Shown here in pieces: positions 19,855-31,154 of a DNA stretch of 64,000 nt (within the stretch, counting starts at the first letter, position 1; each line of letters starts with the position of its first letter). The notes beneath the pieces were generated by a model that worked only from the letters and a program-made list of their open reading frames with translations, searched no databases and was not told where the DNA came from. Position numbers and translations under genes: made by a program. Where the stretch lies: contig CM059189.1 in NCBI GenBank assembly GCA_030323885.1, positions 44,511,015-44,575,014 of the forward strand, given 5' to 3'. The DNA comes from Branchipolynoe longqiensis. Lineage: Eukaryota; Annelida; Polychaeta; Phyllodocida; Polynoidae.

Positions 19855-20115
19855 TTGATTGAGTTTCACATCCTGGTAACAATAACATCTAAGGTCATAA
19901 TAGGACGGGCACCGACTTGTGACAGAGTGCACTCATGGCGACTTTATAGTGCTGCCCCACTGGGAGACCAGGCCGCCGATACCATGACCCGATTTCTCAC
20001 TCACTATCTTGATACTGAGCTAACCAGTCCTTGCCCTACACTACCCAGGCTAGTTAGCGACAAGTATCAAGTTTGACTCGGCCGGGAATCGAATTCCCGA
20101 CCTTCAGCATGAGGG
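19855..20115 (-). mobile_element. SINE-A copy abutting a minisatellite
   Basis: The tail TTGAGTTTCACATCCTGGTA and body run into the T-arm (GGGAATCGAATTCCCGACCT) and AGCATGAGGGG. The GT-rich minisatellite then begins in place of the head. Confidence 0.8.
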
Positions 20116-21830
20116 GTACGTGGGTGTGGGCGGTCGGTGTTCGTGTTGTGTGTGTGTTGTGTGAGTGGTTGGTGGTGCTGGTAGGATTGAGTGTTTGGTG
20201 TATGTGTTGGTGTGGGTGGTATGGTGTGGGTGTTTCGTATGTGTGTGTGTTTGTGTGTGTATGTTGTGTGGGTGGTGGGTGCTGTAGGTAGGATTGAGTG
20301 TTCGGTGTATGTGTTGGTGTGGGTGGTATGGTGTGGGTGTTTCGTCTGTGTGTGTGTTATGTGTATGTTGTGTGAGTGGTGGGTGCTGCAGGTAGGATTG
20401 AGTGTTCGGTGTATGTGTTGGTGTGGGTGGTATGGTGTGGGTGTTTCGTCTGTGTGTTTGTGTGTGTATGTTGTGTGGGTGGTGGGTGCTGTAGGTAGGA
20501 TTGAGTGTTCGGTGTATGTGTTGGTGTGGGTGGTATGGTGTGGGTGTTTCGTCTGTGTGTGTGTTATGTGTATGTTGTGTGAGTGGTGGGTGCTGCAGGT
20601 AGGATTGAGTGTTCGGTGTATGTGTTGGTGTGGGTGGTATGGTGTGGGTGTTTCGTCTGTGTGTGTGTTTGTGTTGTGTGTTGTGTGTGTGGTGTGGGGG
20701 TGGTGGTGCAGGTAGGATTGAGTGTTCGGTGTATGTGTTGGTGTGGGTGGTATGGTGTGGGTGTTTCGTCTGTGTGTGTGTTTGTGTGTGTGTGTGTTGT
20801 GTGTGTTGTGTGGGTGGTGGGTGGTGCAGGTAGGATTGAGTGTTCGGTGTATGTGTTGGTGTGGGTGGTATGGTGTGGGTGTTTCGTCTGTGTGTGTGTT
20901 TGTGTGTGTGTTTGTGTGTGTGTTGTGTGTGTGTTCTGTGGGTGTTGGGTGGTGCAGGTAGGATTGAGTGTTCGGTGTATGTGTTGGTGTGGGTGGTATG
21001 GTGTGGGTGTTTCGTCTGTGTGTGTGTTTGTGTGTGTGTTGTGTGGGTGGTGGGTGGTGCAGGTAGGATTGAGTGTTCGGTGTATGTGTTGGTGTGGGTG
21101 GTATGGTGTGGGTGTTTCGTCTGTGTGTGTGTTTGTGTGTGTGTGTGTTGTGTGTGTTGTGTGGGTGGTGGGTGGTGCAGGTAGGATTGAGTGTTCGGTG
21201 TATGTGTTGGTGTGGGTGGTATGGTGTGTGTGTTTCGTCTGTGTGTGTGTTTGTGTGTGTGTTGTGTGTGTGTTCTGTGGGTGTTGGGTGGTGCAGGTAG
21301 GATTGAGTGTTCAGTGTATGTGTTGGTGTGGGTGGTATGGTGTGGGTGTTTCGTCTGTGTGTGTGTGTGCGTGTGTTGTGTGGGTGGTGGGTGGTGGGTG
21401 GTGCAGGTAGGATTGAGTGTTCGGTGTATGTGTTGGTGTGGGTGGTATGGTGTGGGTGTTTCGTCTGTGTGTGTGTGCGTGTGTTGCGTGGGTGGTGGGT
21501 GGTGGGTGGTGCAGGTAGGATTGAGTGTTCGGTGTATGTGTTGGTGTGGGTGGTATGGTGTGGGTGTTTCGTTGTGTGTGTGTGTTGTGTGTGTGTTGTG
21601 TGGGTGGTGGGTGGTGCAGGTAGGATTGAGTGTTCGGTGTATGTGTTGGTGTGGGTGGTATGGTGTGGGTGTTTCGTCTGTGTGTGTGTGCATGTGTTGT
21701 GTGGGTGGTGGGTGGTGGGTGATGGGTGGTGCAGGTAGGATTGAGTGTTCGGTGTATGTGTTGGTGTGGGTGGCATGGTGTGGGTGTTTCGTCTGTGTGT
21801 GGGTGTTTGTGTGTGTGTGTTGTCGTGGTG
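20116..21830. repeat. GT-rich minisatellite, ~100-130 bp unit, about 15 copies
   Basis: The conserved half-unit is AGGTAGGATTGAGTGTTCGG, TGTATGTGTTGGTGTGGGTG, GTATGGTGTGGGTGTTTCGT. A variable TG/GTGTT linker of about 30-60 nt follows and explains the uneven spacing. Frames up to 597 codons on minus and 275 on plus are repeat translations (His/Thr/Pro or Cys/Val/Trp-rich). Confidence 0.95.
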
Positions 21831-21879
21831 GAGTTTTGTGGGCGGGTTGCTTCTAAGCACTGGTGGAATTTATGGAAAT

Positions 21880-21985
21880 GACGGGTCATTGCTCGTTGTT
21901 CCTGGAGTGGGAGTGGAGGTGAGGAGGGGGGCTGTGAGGGTGTGTGTGTGTGTGTGGTGGGGGGGTGGGGGGGGGGGCATTTATG
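21880..21985. repeat. GT/G-rich tract
   Basis: GTGTGTGTGTGTGTGGTGGG followed by poly-G, low complexity with G-quadruplex potential. Confidence 0.8.
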
Positions 21986-22191
21986 TCTTCATAGTTCAAG
22001 CTCGCAGAAAAACCTTTCAAACCAGCCGGCATACAATGGGAAGGAGAGGGCTTGGGGGGACAACACTTGTGAGGGTGATGTCTGGCATTCATTTCTCTGC
22101 ACCCACATACAGATGTGCAAATAACTGTATTTGAACAAAATTCACTTGCTTAGACATTTGCTGTTTGCTGGGTTACAAAATAAATGTATAA

Positions 22192-23159
22192 GGGTCGTTT
22201 TTCATGGTAAATGGGGCCAATGTATTTTGCAGTATGTAATGGTCAAAAAGAATTATGGAAAGAGTAGAGGAGGTATTTTCTTTATAGAATTGGTATTCTT
22301 ACACATTGGAGGGATAGATGTGAAAAGGTTAACGCCTAATGTGATATAGTAAACAAAGCTAACATGTTTATTCCAAAGATATGGTGTTTTAAAGGCATGA
22401 ATTTGTTACATGGAGAATGTGCACTTTTCTGCAGCCTGACAGCCCTTTATTTTGCATAGGATATTACCTGTTAGTCAGTAAAATATTAAAAGAAGACTCT
22501 TACTTGAAATAAATATTCATTTTGTATGGATATATTTTTGTTTCTATCTAATATTTGTTGCTGATTAAACTGGTTCTGGACGTAACTGTCGCGTCCCCTG
22601 CTTGTCCCCTGCTTGTTAAATTAGGAAATATTTTATCCTGGGAATACCAGCGCTTCAGTTAAAAAAGCAGTTGCTATTGTTGCATGTGTAAGACTATTTT
22701 CTAATACCGTGGCTAGTAATATAACTTCTCTACAAAGCTTTATAGGAAAATAAAGAAGTTGAAGTTCCATATTATTTTTGGTGTCCACTTCTATTGTGTT
22801 ACGTCCACAACTCAAAATTGGGAAGAATATAATCATCCTATACAGATTGCTTTATAGTGCATTTCTATATTTAGAGGATCACGATATAAAAATTCATTAT
22901 TTCATGCAATAAATTTGATTAAATAATTGATTTGATTAATAAATCCACACTTGATGATTAATAAGTCCACAATTGGGGCTGGCTACTCAATTAGTTCTTG
23001 TTTTTCTGACAAAATGGTAACCTCAACTATCTTTTACTTCGTATTACCAGGATATATATGGACAAGAGATGGCTACTTAGCGACAAAAATAGGAAAATAC
23101 ACAATATTCATTTTTTACCCTCATGTCGCGCTTTGGCACCATTTACCATGAAACGACCC
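22192..23159. mobile_element. TIR element, 968 bp, ends GGGTCGTTT
   Basis: The left end is GGGTCGTTTTTCATGGTAAA followed by TGGGGCCAA. The right end is TTGGCACCATTTACCATGAA, ACGACCC, its inverse with two small differences. It is flanked by ATAA at 22188-22191 and 23160-23163. The interior is AT-rich and carries no frame above about 70 codons, so it is non-autonomous. I do not recognise the superfamily. Confidence 0.75.
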
Positions 23160-23184
23160 ATAAACGTCTTTCGATATTGTCATC

Positions 23185-23459
23185 TTAAAGCCGCATAGTC
23201 CAATAAAAGCATACCATTTTCTAAGCCAAAAACACTGACCTAGATTTGATCCTACATATCTAATTTGGACACTTGGGCATTCATTGAACGTTACCGTAAA
23301 ACTTCTCTAAATCCACCGACCATGGACCGAATTTAAATGGTCCATTTAGGGAGGTGGTCATTTAGGGAGTTCTTTTCATACAAAGTAAAATATTTTAAAA
23401 TTACCAACTTATTATAGTTATATATGGCAGCAACACAAAACTGGATTATGTAACTTTAA
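23185..23459 (+). mobile_element. MITE-A copy, rearranged
   Basis: The left TTAA is at 23185-23188 followed by AGCCGCATAGTCC; the right end is GGATTATGTAACTTTAA, with TTAA at 23456-23459. The middle of the element is replaced by a half-copy of the pogo-like element (from about 23300). Confidence 0.7.
23300..23380 (+). mobile_element. pogo-like short element, half copy
   Basis: TACCGTAAAACTTCTCTAAA followed by TCCACCGACCATGGACCGAA and GGTCCATTTAGGGAGGTGG matches the right half (inverted) of the elements at 32602-32796 and 56758-56951. Confidence 0.65.
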
Positions 23460-23499
23460 TTTTGAAAAATCAGTGAATCCCTTGTTATAGTTTATGTCA

Positions 23500-23710
23500 C
23501 GGGGTAATGAAAGTCTTGCCAGAGTGTCTGTGGGAATTCGATTGGCCTCTCTATGCGAATATCAAAATATTTCCTTACAAATTCCTATTCGACTGGGACC
23601 GGAAGTGGGTTTATATACGTATAATTCGGATGTGTGTTGTGGCTCCATCCGATCCATCCGTAAATCTTGCGGATAGAAAGGTCCCAGTCGAATGCCTCCT
23701 ATATCTCCAA
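23500..23710. repeat. Imperfect foldback
   Basis: ATTCGACTGGGACC (about 23587) pairs with GGTCCCAGTCGAAT (about 23679). Outer segments also share ATTCGATTGG and ATGCGAAT words. No target duplication was seen. Confidence 0.5.
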
Positions 23711-23782
23711 GGAAAAAAACCCCACAATTACGCACACATACAAACCGCCATATACATACACACATACTTATGCTGACAGTTT

Positions 23783-24098
23783 TCCTGTTGGGGTTTTAGA
23801 TCCTGGCAACATCATCAGGATGGGTACTGACTTGTGACAATGCATACTCATGGTGGTTTTATAGTGTTGCCCCACTGGGAGAACAGACAGCCAGCATCAT
23901 GACCCAATTTCCCGTTCAGACACATTATCCTGACACTGAGCTAACCAGTCCTTGTCCTATCCTGGTAATGCCGAGCACCAGGATAGGGAGCGACAAGTAT
24001 CAATTTAGTAAGTTATTGGTTCGACTCAGTCGAGCTTAAAAAACCCGGCTTTCCGCACGGGAAGTCTGCGCTCTGCCGACTCGGCCATCCCGTCCGAT
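23783..24098 (-). mobile_element. SINE-A copy, full length
   Basis: The tail TGGGGTTTTAGATCCTGGCA, body and head GACTCGGCCATCCCGTCCGA are present; a short deletion lies in the AAGGTCAT segment. Confidence 0.88.
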
Positions 24099-24137
24099 GT
24101 TACTTTTCAATCAGGACAAATCACCATCTAAATCCAC

Positions 24138-24625
24138 CGGGCGTGGTGGCCTAATCGGTACAGCGCGGGTTTCGCGCGCGGAAGGTCGGGAGTTTGGTTC
24201 CTGGTCGAGTCAAACCAATGACTTAAATTGATACTTGTCGCTTTGTAGCCTGGCACTCGGCATTAATAGAATAGGGCAAGGACTGGTTAGCTTAGTGTCA
24301 GGATAATGTGATTGAGTGGTATATCGAGTCATGGTACCGGCGACCTGATTTCCCAGTGTGGCAGCACTATAAAGTCGCCATGAGTGAACACTGTCACAAG
24401 TCGATACCCGTCCGGATATAATAATAATAATAAAATATCTATTTCCACATGATCAATGTACACACACATTGATATTTATATCAGTCTTTTTTTTTCATAT
24501 GAAAAAGGAGAAAGCAGAAGTACAATACTTATGAGGCGCTTTCCCCATTTAAAAATAACACATATTCGTTACTAATATAACCTTAGATGTTGCCAGGACA
24601 TAAAACTCCAACAACCAACCAACGT
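24138..24625 (+). mobile_element. SINE-A copy interrupted by a LINE tail
   Basis: The head GGGCGTGGTGGCCTAATCGG and body run to CGATACCCGTCCGGATATA. The element resumes after the insert with ACCTTAGATGTTGCCAGGAC and tail AAAACTCCAACAACC. Confidence 0.88.
24421..24572 (-). mobile_element. 5'-truncated LINE 3' end with (AAT)n tail
   Basis: It begins AATAATAATAATAAAATATC and contains CACATGATCAATGTACACAC and AGTACAATACTTATGAGGCG. The same sequence occurs inverted at about 31155-31365 (GCGCCTCATAAGTATTGTAC, ending TTATTATTATTATTG). The shared trinucleotide tail and truncation point to LINE retroposition. ATATA is repeated at the two junctions. Confidence 0.65.
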
Positions 24626-24627
24626 GG

Positions 24628-24925
24628 TGTTCTCTGTGTCAGAGTGGTTAGAGTGTCTGACTTTTTTCTAGGTTGGACTCCTAATCTGAATGTCGGTGGT
24701 TCGATTCCGAATGCTCCCACCTCTGCCAATTTGGATTTCCACCGCTGTGTATAACTTACAGCATTATCAAAGGGCAGTTGGTCTCATACCATGTCTATGT
24801 GGTGTGGGAGTTTAAAAATTGCTTGGGTCGGTAAAAGTGTAGGCTTGGGCTTTCTATCGACAAACTGTAGAATGGTGAAAACAAGTATTCAGACTTATCC
24901 ATGATAGGCAGTATAAATCTTCAAC
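24628..24925 (+). mobile_element. SINE-B (Ser/Leu-like tRNA head), copy 1
   Basis: The head GTGTCAGAGTGGTTAGAGTG with box B GGTGGTTCGATTCCGAATGC and a long variable arm suggests a class II tRNA origin. The body contains CACCTCTGCCAATTTGGATT, ATACCATGTCTATGTGGTGT and GTAAAAGTGTAGGCTTGGGC, all repeated at 58064-58405. Confidence 0.8.
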
Positions 24926-25082
24926 AAAAAACTAATGAAAAAAACATCTAAGTCCCCCCAAACCGGGTGAATGGAGCTGAGCTGGCGGGGAGGGCAGCTG
25001 TCAACCCGACCTCACCTGACTTGAGACAGTCACCAAGCAACGCCACTAACCTAAGCCTACATGCACTGCGGATTCACACCTG

Positions 25083-25110
25083 TATAAAGCACGCCCCCCC
25101 CCCCCCCCCA
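25083..25110. repeat. Poly-C tract
   Basis: About 17 consecutive C residues, prone to G-quadruplex/i-motif formation and to assembly error. Confidence 0.9.
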
Positions 25111-25127
25111 CACGCCCTCAGGCAGGG

Positions 25128-25405
25128 TTTGATGTTTGTTTGTTGTTTTACATCCTAGCAACATCTAAGGTCATATCAGGATGGGTACCAACTTGTGACA
25201 GTGCACACTCATGGCAACTTTATAATGCTGCCCCACTGGGAGACCAGGCCACCAAAACCATGACTCGGTATCCCACTCAGTCACATTATCCGGACACTGA
25301 ACCAACCAGTCCTTGCCCTATCCTAATAATGCCGAGCGCCTGGCTAGGAAGCGACAAGTATCAATTTTTAAGTCATCGGTTTGACTCGACCAGGGTTCGA
25401 ATCCC
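25128..25405 (-). mobile_element. SINE-A copy, head truncated
   Basis: The tail TTTGTTTGTTGTTTTACATC and complete body are present, ending at GACCAGGGTTCGAATCCC. Confidence 0.87.
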
Positions 25406-26055
25406 ACTGTAAAAATATACGGTCTTTCGGTCGTGATAGCCGAGCTTGGAATCATATCAATATCTCGGGTGACTGAGTTGGGGACCATTGTTATGTAATA
25501 GTGATGCATTGTGTGCTCACTCGCTGTGTGACATGGAAATAACTATTTGTAAATGTTATGACGCGCAGTGACCGGGATTGCAGTATGATGTCCGGATATT
25601 AAGATATGGTTACTAATTACAGAAATGTTCCCTCTCTGCACCAGGAAGAGTGCAAATGGAGCGGGACATGTATTATTGTTTAATGTAACTGTATGGCAAC
25701 TACTTGTTACCACAGGACCGCTGGGTAAGCACACCCAGCCATTCTTCATACATTAAGGACACCACCTGCCCTGGGGTTGAGTGACAGGTGCCCCCTCTCA
25801 GGCGCAACCCCTCCCAGGCTGCAGGGGTGTCTGATTGGCTGGCTGTGTGAGCCCAGTCACCCTTGAACTCCTTGCACTTGCTCGACAGACAGAGACTCAC
25901 TCTAGAGATACCAAAGGAAGCAGTTCACCTCTGAGCTGTGTGTAATACCCATAGGACTTCGGTTCAATGGGCCGTAGGCACTGATTTGACTGAACAAGCA
26001 GCAGCTATGTGGGTCTGTGTAGCAGGTTGTAAGTGAGTCAGGGTGGCAAGTCACG
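25406..26055. other. Unclassified unique sequence
   Basis: Moderate-complexity sequence with no frame longer than 70 codons and no repeat recognised. The portion 25690-25960 is comparatively GC-rich (GACAGGTGCCCCCTCTCAGG). An undetected exon or old LTR cannot be ruled out by eye. Confidence 0.4.
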
Positions 26056-26057
26056 AG

Positions 26058-26487
26058 GGGCATAATCGATTAATCAACTCGGGTCACCCGAGCCACTTTT
26101 TGGCACATGCGCACATCTTTCAGACTCGGGTTGAATAAACGAATATGCTCGGGGTGGACAAAATGGTGGCTTAATCTAAAACTTAATATTTTTTTTCAAT
26201 AAGCGATATAAGTACAGCAAAATAGGATTTAAAGTATTATATGATTGTAGACAATCTGGGTTATTAAAAAAAGCATTAAAACAACATGTAGGAGTTGTAT
26301 TAGTAGCTCTTATCCTACAGGTACCAGCACAGATATGACATCATCGCTCCTAGCAAACCCCAGCCAAGAGGTGGGTTACTGGGGTCGGGTTATTTTGCAC
26401 ACGGCACGTGTTTTTATCAACTCCACTCGCGGTGTTCGATTTGAAATTCTGATGACTCGGCTCACCTGAGTCGCCCTCGATTACGGC
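26058..26487. mobile_element. G-family foldback, copy 2
   Basis: The left arm is AATCGATTAATCAACTCGGG, TCACCCGAG; the right arm is GACTCGGCTCACCTGAGTCG, CCCTCGATTAC. Internal GCACATGCGCACATCTTTCA and CTCCACTCGCGGTGTTCGAT match copy 1. Confidence 0.75.
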
Positions 26488-26960
26488 CTAGTAGGTGAAC
26501 AAGAGTTGTAGCAATAAAACTCAACCTTATCACTGTCAATCTTGCGGGACTTGTCTCCCCTTTCTTTCTTATGAGTTGTGTTTTGGTATTTAGTGGGGGG
26601 AGACTGGCAGACAGTTGCAAGGATCCTCCTGATAGTAGTGAGTATAAGTAGAGTAACCGGTAGATGGCCAAGAAACCCAAAATTCTTCACCACGATCTAC
26701 CAAAACGAACCCACGAACCCATGGGCTCGGATCCCCCGATCTCCCAAAACAGGAGACGGACGCTCAACTCATTCGGCCACCCCGTCTGGTCGAGGCAGGG
26801 TTTGAACCTAACAAATACTCACACACACTCACACATACGCACACTCTGAGTCACACACTCACCTGCCACGACGTCTTGGTTTCGATTCAGCTGAATGCTG
26901 GCCTACAGCGTGGATGCCTTCTTCATACAACATACTTAAAATACCAGAATATCGCTGAGG
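26488..26960. other. Mostly unclassified; contains a tRNA-like SINE head variant
   Basis: At about 26750-26815, CTCAACTCATTCGGCCACCC, CGTCTGG (minus) resembles a variant SINE head also seen at 27400-27452 and in plus orientation at 42149. The rest, including a short CACACTCA tract at 26818-26850, is unrecognised. Confidence 0.4.
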
Positions 26961-27026
26961 GTGTCCAATGTAGTCGAGAGGCCACCCTACTCCCGTCTGG
27001 TACATGTTTCTGATGATGTCACCAGG

Positions 27027-27123
27027 CGCGGTGGCCTAATCGGTAGGGCGCGGACCTCACGTGCGGAAGGTCGGGAGTTCGATTCCTGGTCGAGTCAAAC
27101 CAATGACTTTAAAATTGATACGG
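27027..27123 (+). mobile_element. SINE-A head fragment
   Basis: A clean head, AGGCGCGGTGGCCTAATCGG to GGTCGAGTCAAACC, ending after AAAATTGATA. Confidence 0.8.
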
Positions 27124-27239
27124 TTAGGTTGTCAGTGATTGATTGAGGCCTACTCACAGCCGGAATTTAGGGATTGGGGTTTTCGACAACTACAACGTAT
27201 ATATTATCCGAATCCTCATTTTATAGTTCGTTGGTAGTA

Positions 27240-27452
27240 TAAGACCTAGCAACATGCCGGCACCATGACCCGATATCCCACTCAGCCACATTATCCCAGC
27301 ACTGAGCCAGCCAGTCCTTGCCAATCCTGGCTAGGAAACAACAAGTATACATTTTTATGTCATTCGGCTGACTAGACCCGTGAGTTCGAATCACACGATC
27401 TACCAACACGTACGACAGACACTCAACCCATTCGGCCATCCCTTCTGGTCGG
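27240..27452 (-). mobile_element. SINE-A variant, different tRNA-like head
   Basis: The body (ATGACCCGATATCCCACTCA) is that of SINE-A. The head, read on minus (GGGATGGCCGAATGGGTTGA, GTGTCTGTCG), differs from the common head and resembles the copy at 42149-42320, which suggests a subfamily. Confidence 0.65.
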
Positions 27453-27584
27453 AGGTGGGGGGGGGGGGGTAAGGGGGAGGGGGCTAGGTTGTCAGCGATA
27501 TATTTACTCAAAGCAGGAATTTAGGGATTGGGGTTTTCGACAATTACAAATTAGATTCTCCGAATCCCGATTTATAGTTTGTTG

Positions 27585-28130
27585 GGAGTTTAAGATCTAG
27601 CAACATTTAAGGTCATATCAGGCTGGGTACCGACAAGTGGTAGTGCATACTTAAGCTAGTATTCCTTACACGTGGTATGCGGCATGCGAATGCGAATGCG
27701 GCAAAAAATGGAAAAGCATCTAAGTGAATAGGGGTGCTTCCATGTCTCCGAATGCGAATGCGAATGTGAATGCGAATGCGAATGTGAATGTGAATGCGGC
27801 AACTGAATCGGCCCCCGTAGCCATCAGTGCGGCATGCGAATGCGAATGCTGCTGTGTTTGCCATAGAAACCAATACTGTTCCTTCACAAATTTGGAGGAA
27901 AAACCCCAACAAATGTTGGGGGTTGGCATATATCTATGCCGCATATACGACATTCACATGCTGCATGCCGCATACCACGTCTAAGGGATCTTAGATTTAT
28001 GGCGATTTTATAGTACTGCCCCACTGGGAGGACAGGCTGCTAGGACCATGACCTGATTGATTGTCATATCTGTGTAATGCCGAGCGCCGGGCTAGGTAGC
28101 GACAAGTAGCAATCGATTGATTTAAGATTA
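27585..28130 (-). mobile_element. SINE-A copy interrupted by GCGAAT foldback
   Basis: The tail side is 27585-27645 (GATCTAGCAACATTTAAGGT) and the head side 27990-28130 (GGCGATTTTATAGTACTGCC). The order is restored when the foldback between them is removed. Confidence 0.75.
27646..27990. mobile_element. Foldback element with GCGAATGCGAAT interior
   Basis: The left end is CTTAAGCTAGTATTCCTTAC, ACGTGGTATGCGGCATGCGA; the right end is TGCATGCCGCATACCACGTC, TAAGGGATCTTAG. The interior repeats GCGAATGCGAATGTGAATGC, the word present in its own TIR. A diverged relative lies at about 34488-34740 (CATTCGCATACCGCATACCA, GTCTTAGCTTAAG). Confidence 0.75.
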
Positions 28131-28250
28131 CTTATTGATAACCTGACCTTAGCGTTATCATTTAAACAAACAAACACATTGTGTTAAGAGGGTGGGAGGG
28201 GCTGTTGGTTGAAGAATTGATTGTAGTTGATCGGAAACCCGTTTATATCT

Positions 28251-28515
28251 TACACCCCCCATCACACCAAACTAGTTCTCAAAAAGTCCAACCACGTTTT
28301 AAAACGGGCTGTGGTCGGGGTAGAACGTGGCTGCAAGTAAATGTTGGGCATGCTCAAAGTTCTGGAGCACCATTCCATTCTAGCCCGTCCATTCCATTTG
28401 TAAAAAGACCATAACAAGTTGATATTACATCCATTGCGTTCGCACAAAGGTTGAGTCCGTTCAGCAACATTTTCAAGAACATAGTGAGAACTAGTTTGGT
28501 GTGATGGGGGTATAA
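28251..28515. mobile_element. F-group element, GGTTTT/ACTAG subfamily
   Basis: The left end is CACCCCCCATCACACCAAAC, TAGTTCTC; the right end is GAGAACTAGTTTGGTGTGAT, GGGGGTATAA. The palindrome relic (ATGTTGGGCATGCTCAAAGT) is at about 28338-28362. At 265 bp it is the shortest F-group member seen. Confidence 0.65.
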
Positions 28516-28605
28516 AGGATTTGAACCATTTTATTCATAAAGCGACATTAACTCAGTGTCTTCCGATTAGAAGCATCATGCTGATGTGATGGCGTCATCA
28601 GAAAC

Positions 28606-28937
28606 ATTTTGTTGTTGGTTTGAGTTTTACGTCCTGGTAACATCTATGGTCATATCAGGATGGGTACCGACTTGTAACAGTGTGCACTCATGGCGACTTT
28701 ATAGTGCTGCTCCACTGGGAAATCAGGCTGCTGGCACCATGACCCGATATCGCACTCAGTTAGATTATCCTGACACTGAGCCAACCAGTCCTTGCCCTAT
28801 CCTATTAATGCCAAGTGCCAGGCTAGGAAACGATGAGTATCAATTTAATAAGCCATTGGTTTGACTCGACCAGGACCCAAACTCCCGGCCTTCCGCACGC
28901 GGTCCCTGCGCCATACCGATTAGGCCACTGCGCCTGG
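28606..28937 (-). mobile_element. SINE-A copy, full length
   Basis: The tail TTGAGTTTTACGTCCTGGTA, body and head GATTAGGCCACTGCGCCTGG are all present. Confidence 0.9.
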
Positions 28938-28957
28938 TGACATCATCAGAAACATAT

Positions 28958-29654
28958 TTAATACCCCTGTCACACCACAACGTAACGAGCAAACGTAAGC
29001 CTGACGTGATCACATTTTGTCATTACGTTGATGTACGTTGGGTTACGTTATGATGATGTCAGAATGACATTAGACTGACCTCGAGTTACGTCACGTTACG
29101 TCATGTTACGTCGGCGTGCATCAAAGTTTTGGACCTGTTCAAAACCTTCGACGTAAATCGAACGTAAGGGTTTACGTTCGCCATACATTCTGTACACGTT
29201 CAGTGAACGTCAATGATGTTAAACGGACGTTAGTCAAATGCTGCTCACCACGTTCAACTACGTTCCACTACGTTGACCCACATTAAACCCGGTGGAAACG
29301 TCCACGCGGCGTAATGGGAACGTCAGGAGAACATCAGGAGAACATCAGGAGAACGTACGTTCAATGTACGTTCAACGTACATTCAACGTTTCGCCACCGT
29401 GTCATGATGTATGTAACATCACGTAGCGTAGTTCTGGAATAACGTTCATAACGTACCGTAAGCGTACTGACCTTGTCCTCTCTCATTGAATGATGGTATC
29501 ACTACGCTTTACCGACGTTATGCTCTCGTCAACGACGCTGCATCCACGTTCAACTTGTGCCCAAATTTGCATACTACGCCGAGAAGTTCAACGTTCTTCA
29601 CGTTCTCCCTATGCTGATGTCGTTACATCGTAGTGTGACAGGGCCTATACTTAA
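28958..29654. mobile_element. F-group element, ACGTT subfamily, copy without decamer expansion
   Basis: It is flanked by TTAA (28958-28961 and 29651-29654). The left end is TACCCCTGTCACACCACAAC; the right end is CATCGTAGTGTGACAGGGCC. The palindrome (AAGTTTTGGACCTGTTCAAA) is at about 29123-29147. It runs parallel to 1002-1914, but where that copy has about 25 decamers this one has only CAACTACGTTCCACTACGTT. Confidence 0.8.
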
Positions 29655-29869
29655 TCATCGACATGGTTAAAACCAAGGCCACAATTCATATCAATAGTGT
29701 CTGTAATTCGGAAATAATTAGCATTTTCACAACAGTCACACAGCCCATGTATCTGTGTGAGCCCATGTAGATATATGGGCTCACACAGCAAGCCGGGGTG
29801 GATGACACCATAACTCCCTGCACTGACCATGGTGCAAAGGTATCATAACAGTCTCAGTAGAGTGCGACT

Positions 29870-30440
29870 AGACTGACTAGATTGTCGCAACAGTGTCACA
29901 ACAGTGTCACAACAGTGTCACAACAGGGTCAAAACAATTTCACATTGTCATAACAGTGTCACAACAGTGTCATGACAGTGTCATGACAGCTTTGACACTG
30001 TCCCAACAGTCTCATTAGAGTGTCACCACATTATCACAAAGGTATCATAACAGTCTCACTAGAGTGTGACTAGAGTGACTAGACTGTCACAACAGTGTCA
30101 TAACACCGTCATGAGAGTGTCACAACAGTCTCAGTAGAGTGTCATGGTATTGTTTCAAAGACATTACAAGTGTCAGTAGCGTGTCACTAGAGTATCATAA
30201 CATTATCATAGCAGTGTCACAACAGCTTAACTAAGGTGTCAGAGCATTGTCATTAGAGTGCCACAACAGCTTCACAGGTGTGTCACTAGAGTGTCATTCG
30301 CATGTCACCACCTTGTCACAGTTTCATAACAGTCTCACTGGAGTGTGACTGGAGTGTGACCCAGTGTGACAACAGTGTGACAATAGTTTCAAATCACTGG
30401 TGTCACAAGATTATCCCTATAATGTATCACAACAGTCTCA
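29870..30440. repeat. Degenerate GTGTCACAACA tandem repeat
   Basis: About 50 imperfect units of roughly 10-12 nt (AGTGTCACAACAGTGTCA with TAGAGTGTCACTAGAGTG variants). No coding potential. Confidence 0.85.
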
Positions 30441-30450
30441 CAGGTGGGCG

Positions 30451-31004
30451 CACTTTCTATCCGGACCGCACTTCGTCCACACCTCTCTCTATCTCCTCTC
30501 CATTGGCCTTGCTCCTTCCTCCTTGATATGTCTGAAAAGAGTTCCAGAAGGGGGAGCCCACCAGCATTTCACTTTCTACCCTTACTCTGTCCGTGTCTTT
30601 GGCTCACTGGATGGTCGCCATCGAGCAAATAGACATGGTCCTTTGACTCAACTCTCCTCAGTTCTCTTTCCTAGACTCTACCCTTTTTTCCCCTCCCAGG
30701 CATACTTCTCCCCCTGACCAAGGGAGTTGTGTGCTTGAGTGGGGCCCTTTACCTTTAGGTTTCTTTCACTTTCTTCTCGTTTCTGGACCCATCTTTACCC
30801 GCCCTTCCTCGGAAACCCTTGCTGCTGTCTGCTGGATACAAGTGCTGTGCTACTGCCGGACCGGAGATTCTGGACCACCCCAACGACTCGTCGTTTAATC
30901 ATTGTAAAGACATCCCCCAGCTTCTACAACCGTCCCACCAGAAGATTATTCTTCAAACAAAGATTGGGCCGATTTATCAGAGCCTCTCTATAATGTTGCA
31001 GGGA
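30451..31004 (+). mobile_element. R600 dispersed repeat, copy 1
   Basis: CTATCCGGACCGCACTTCGT starts a 550-600 bp block also present at 41343 and 50712. Shared internal segments include TCTGAAAAGAGTTCCAG, CACCAGCATTTCACTTTCTA, CAAGGGAGTTGT and TTGGGCCGATTTATCAGAGC-type sequence. Here the 3' end is cut short by SINE-Q. No conserved long frame; class unknown. Confidence 0.75.
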
Positions 31005-31112
31005 GCCTAGGTGGTGTAATGGTTAGCACACTGGCCCGGAATGCAAAGAGATGTGTGTTCGAGTCCCGCTCTAGGCACAATATTTCCCATTTTCATCACC
31101 CCCACAACACTA
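31005..31112 (+). mobile_element. SINE-Q copy 3
   Basis: GGAGCCTAGGTGGTGTAATG, GTTAGCACACTGGCC, then GTTCGAGTCCCGCTCTAGGC and CACAATATTTCCCATTTTCA. It is plus-oriented and fused to the end of R600. Confidence 0.75.
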
Positions 31113-31154
31113 GCATCAGCAGAGTATCACTAGTGTCACAACAGTTAATACTGT

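Noticed and set aside
20067..21889. Long His/Thr/Pro-rich and Cys/Val-rich ORFs
   Set aside because: Translations of the GT-rich minisatellite on both strands.
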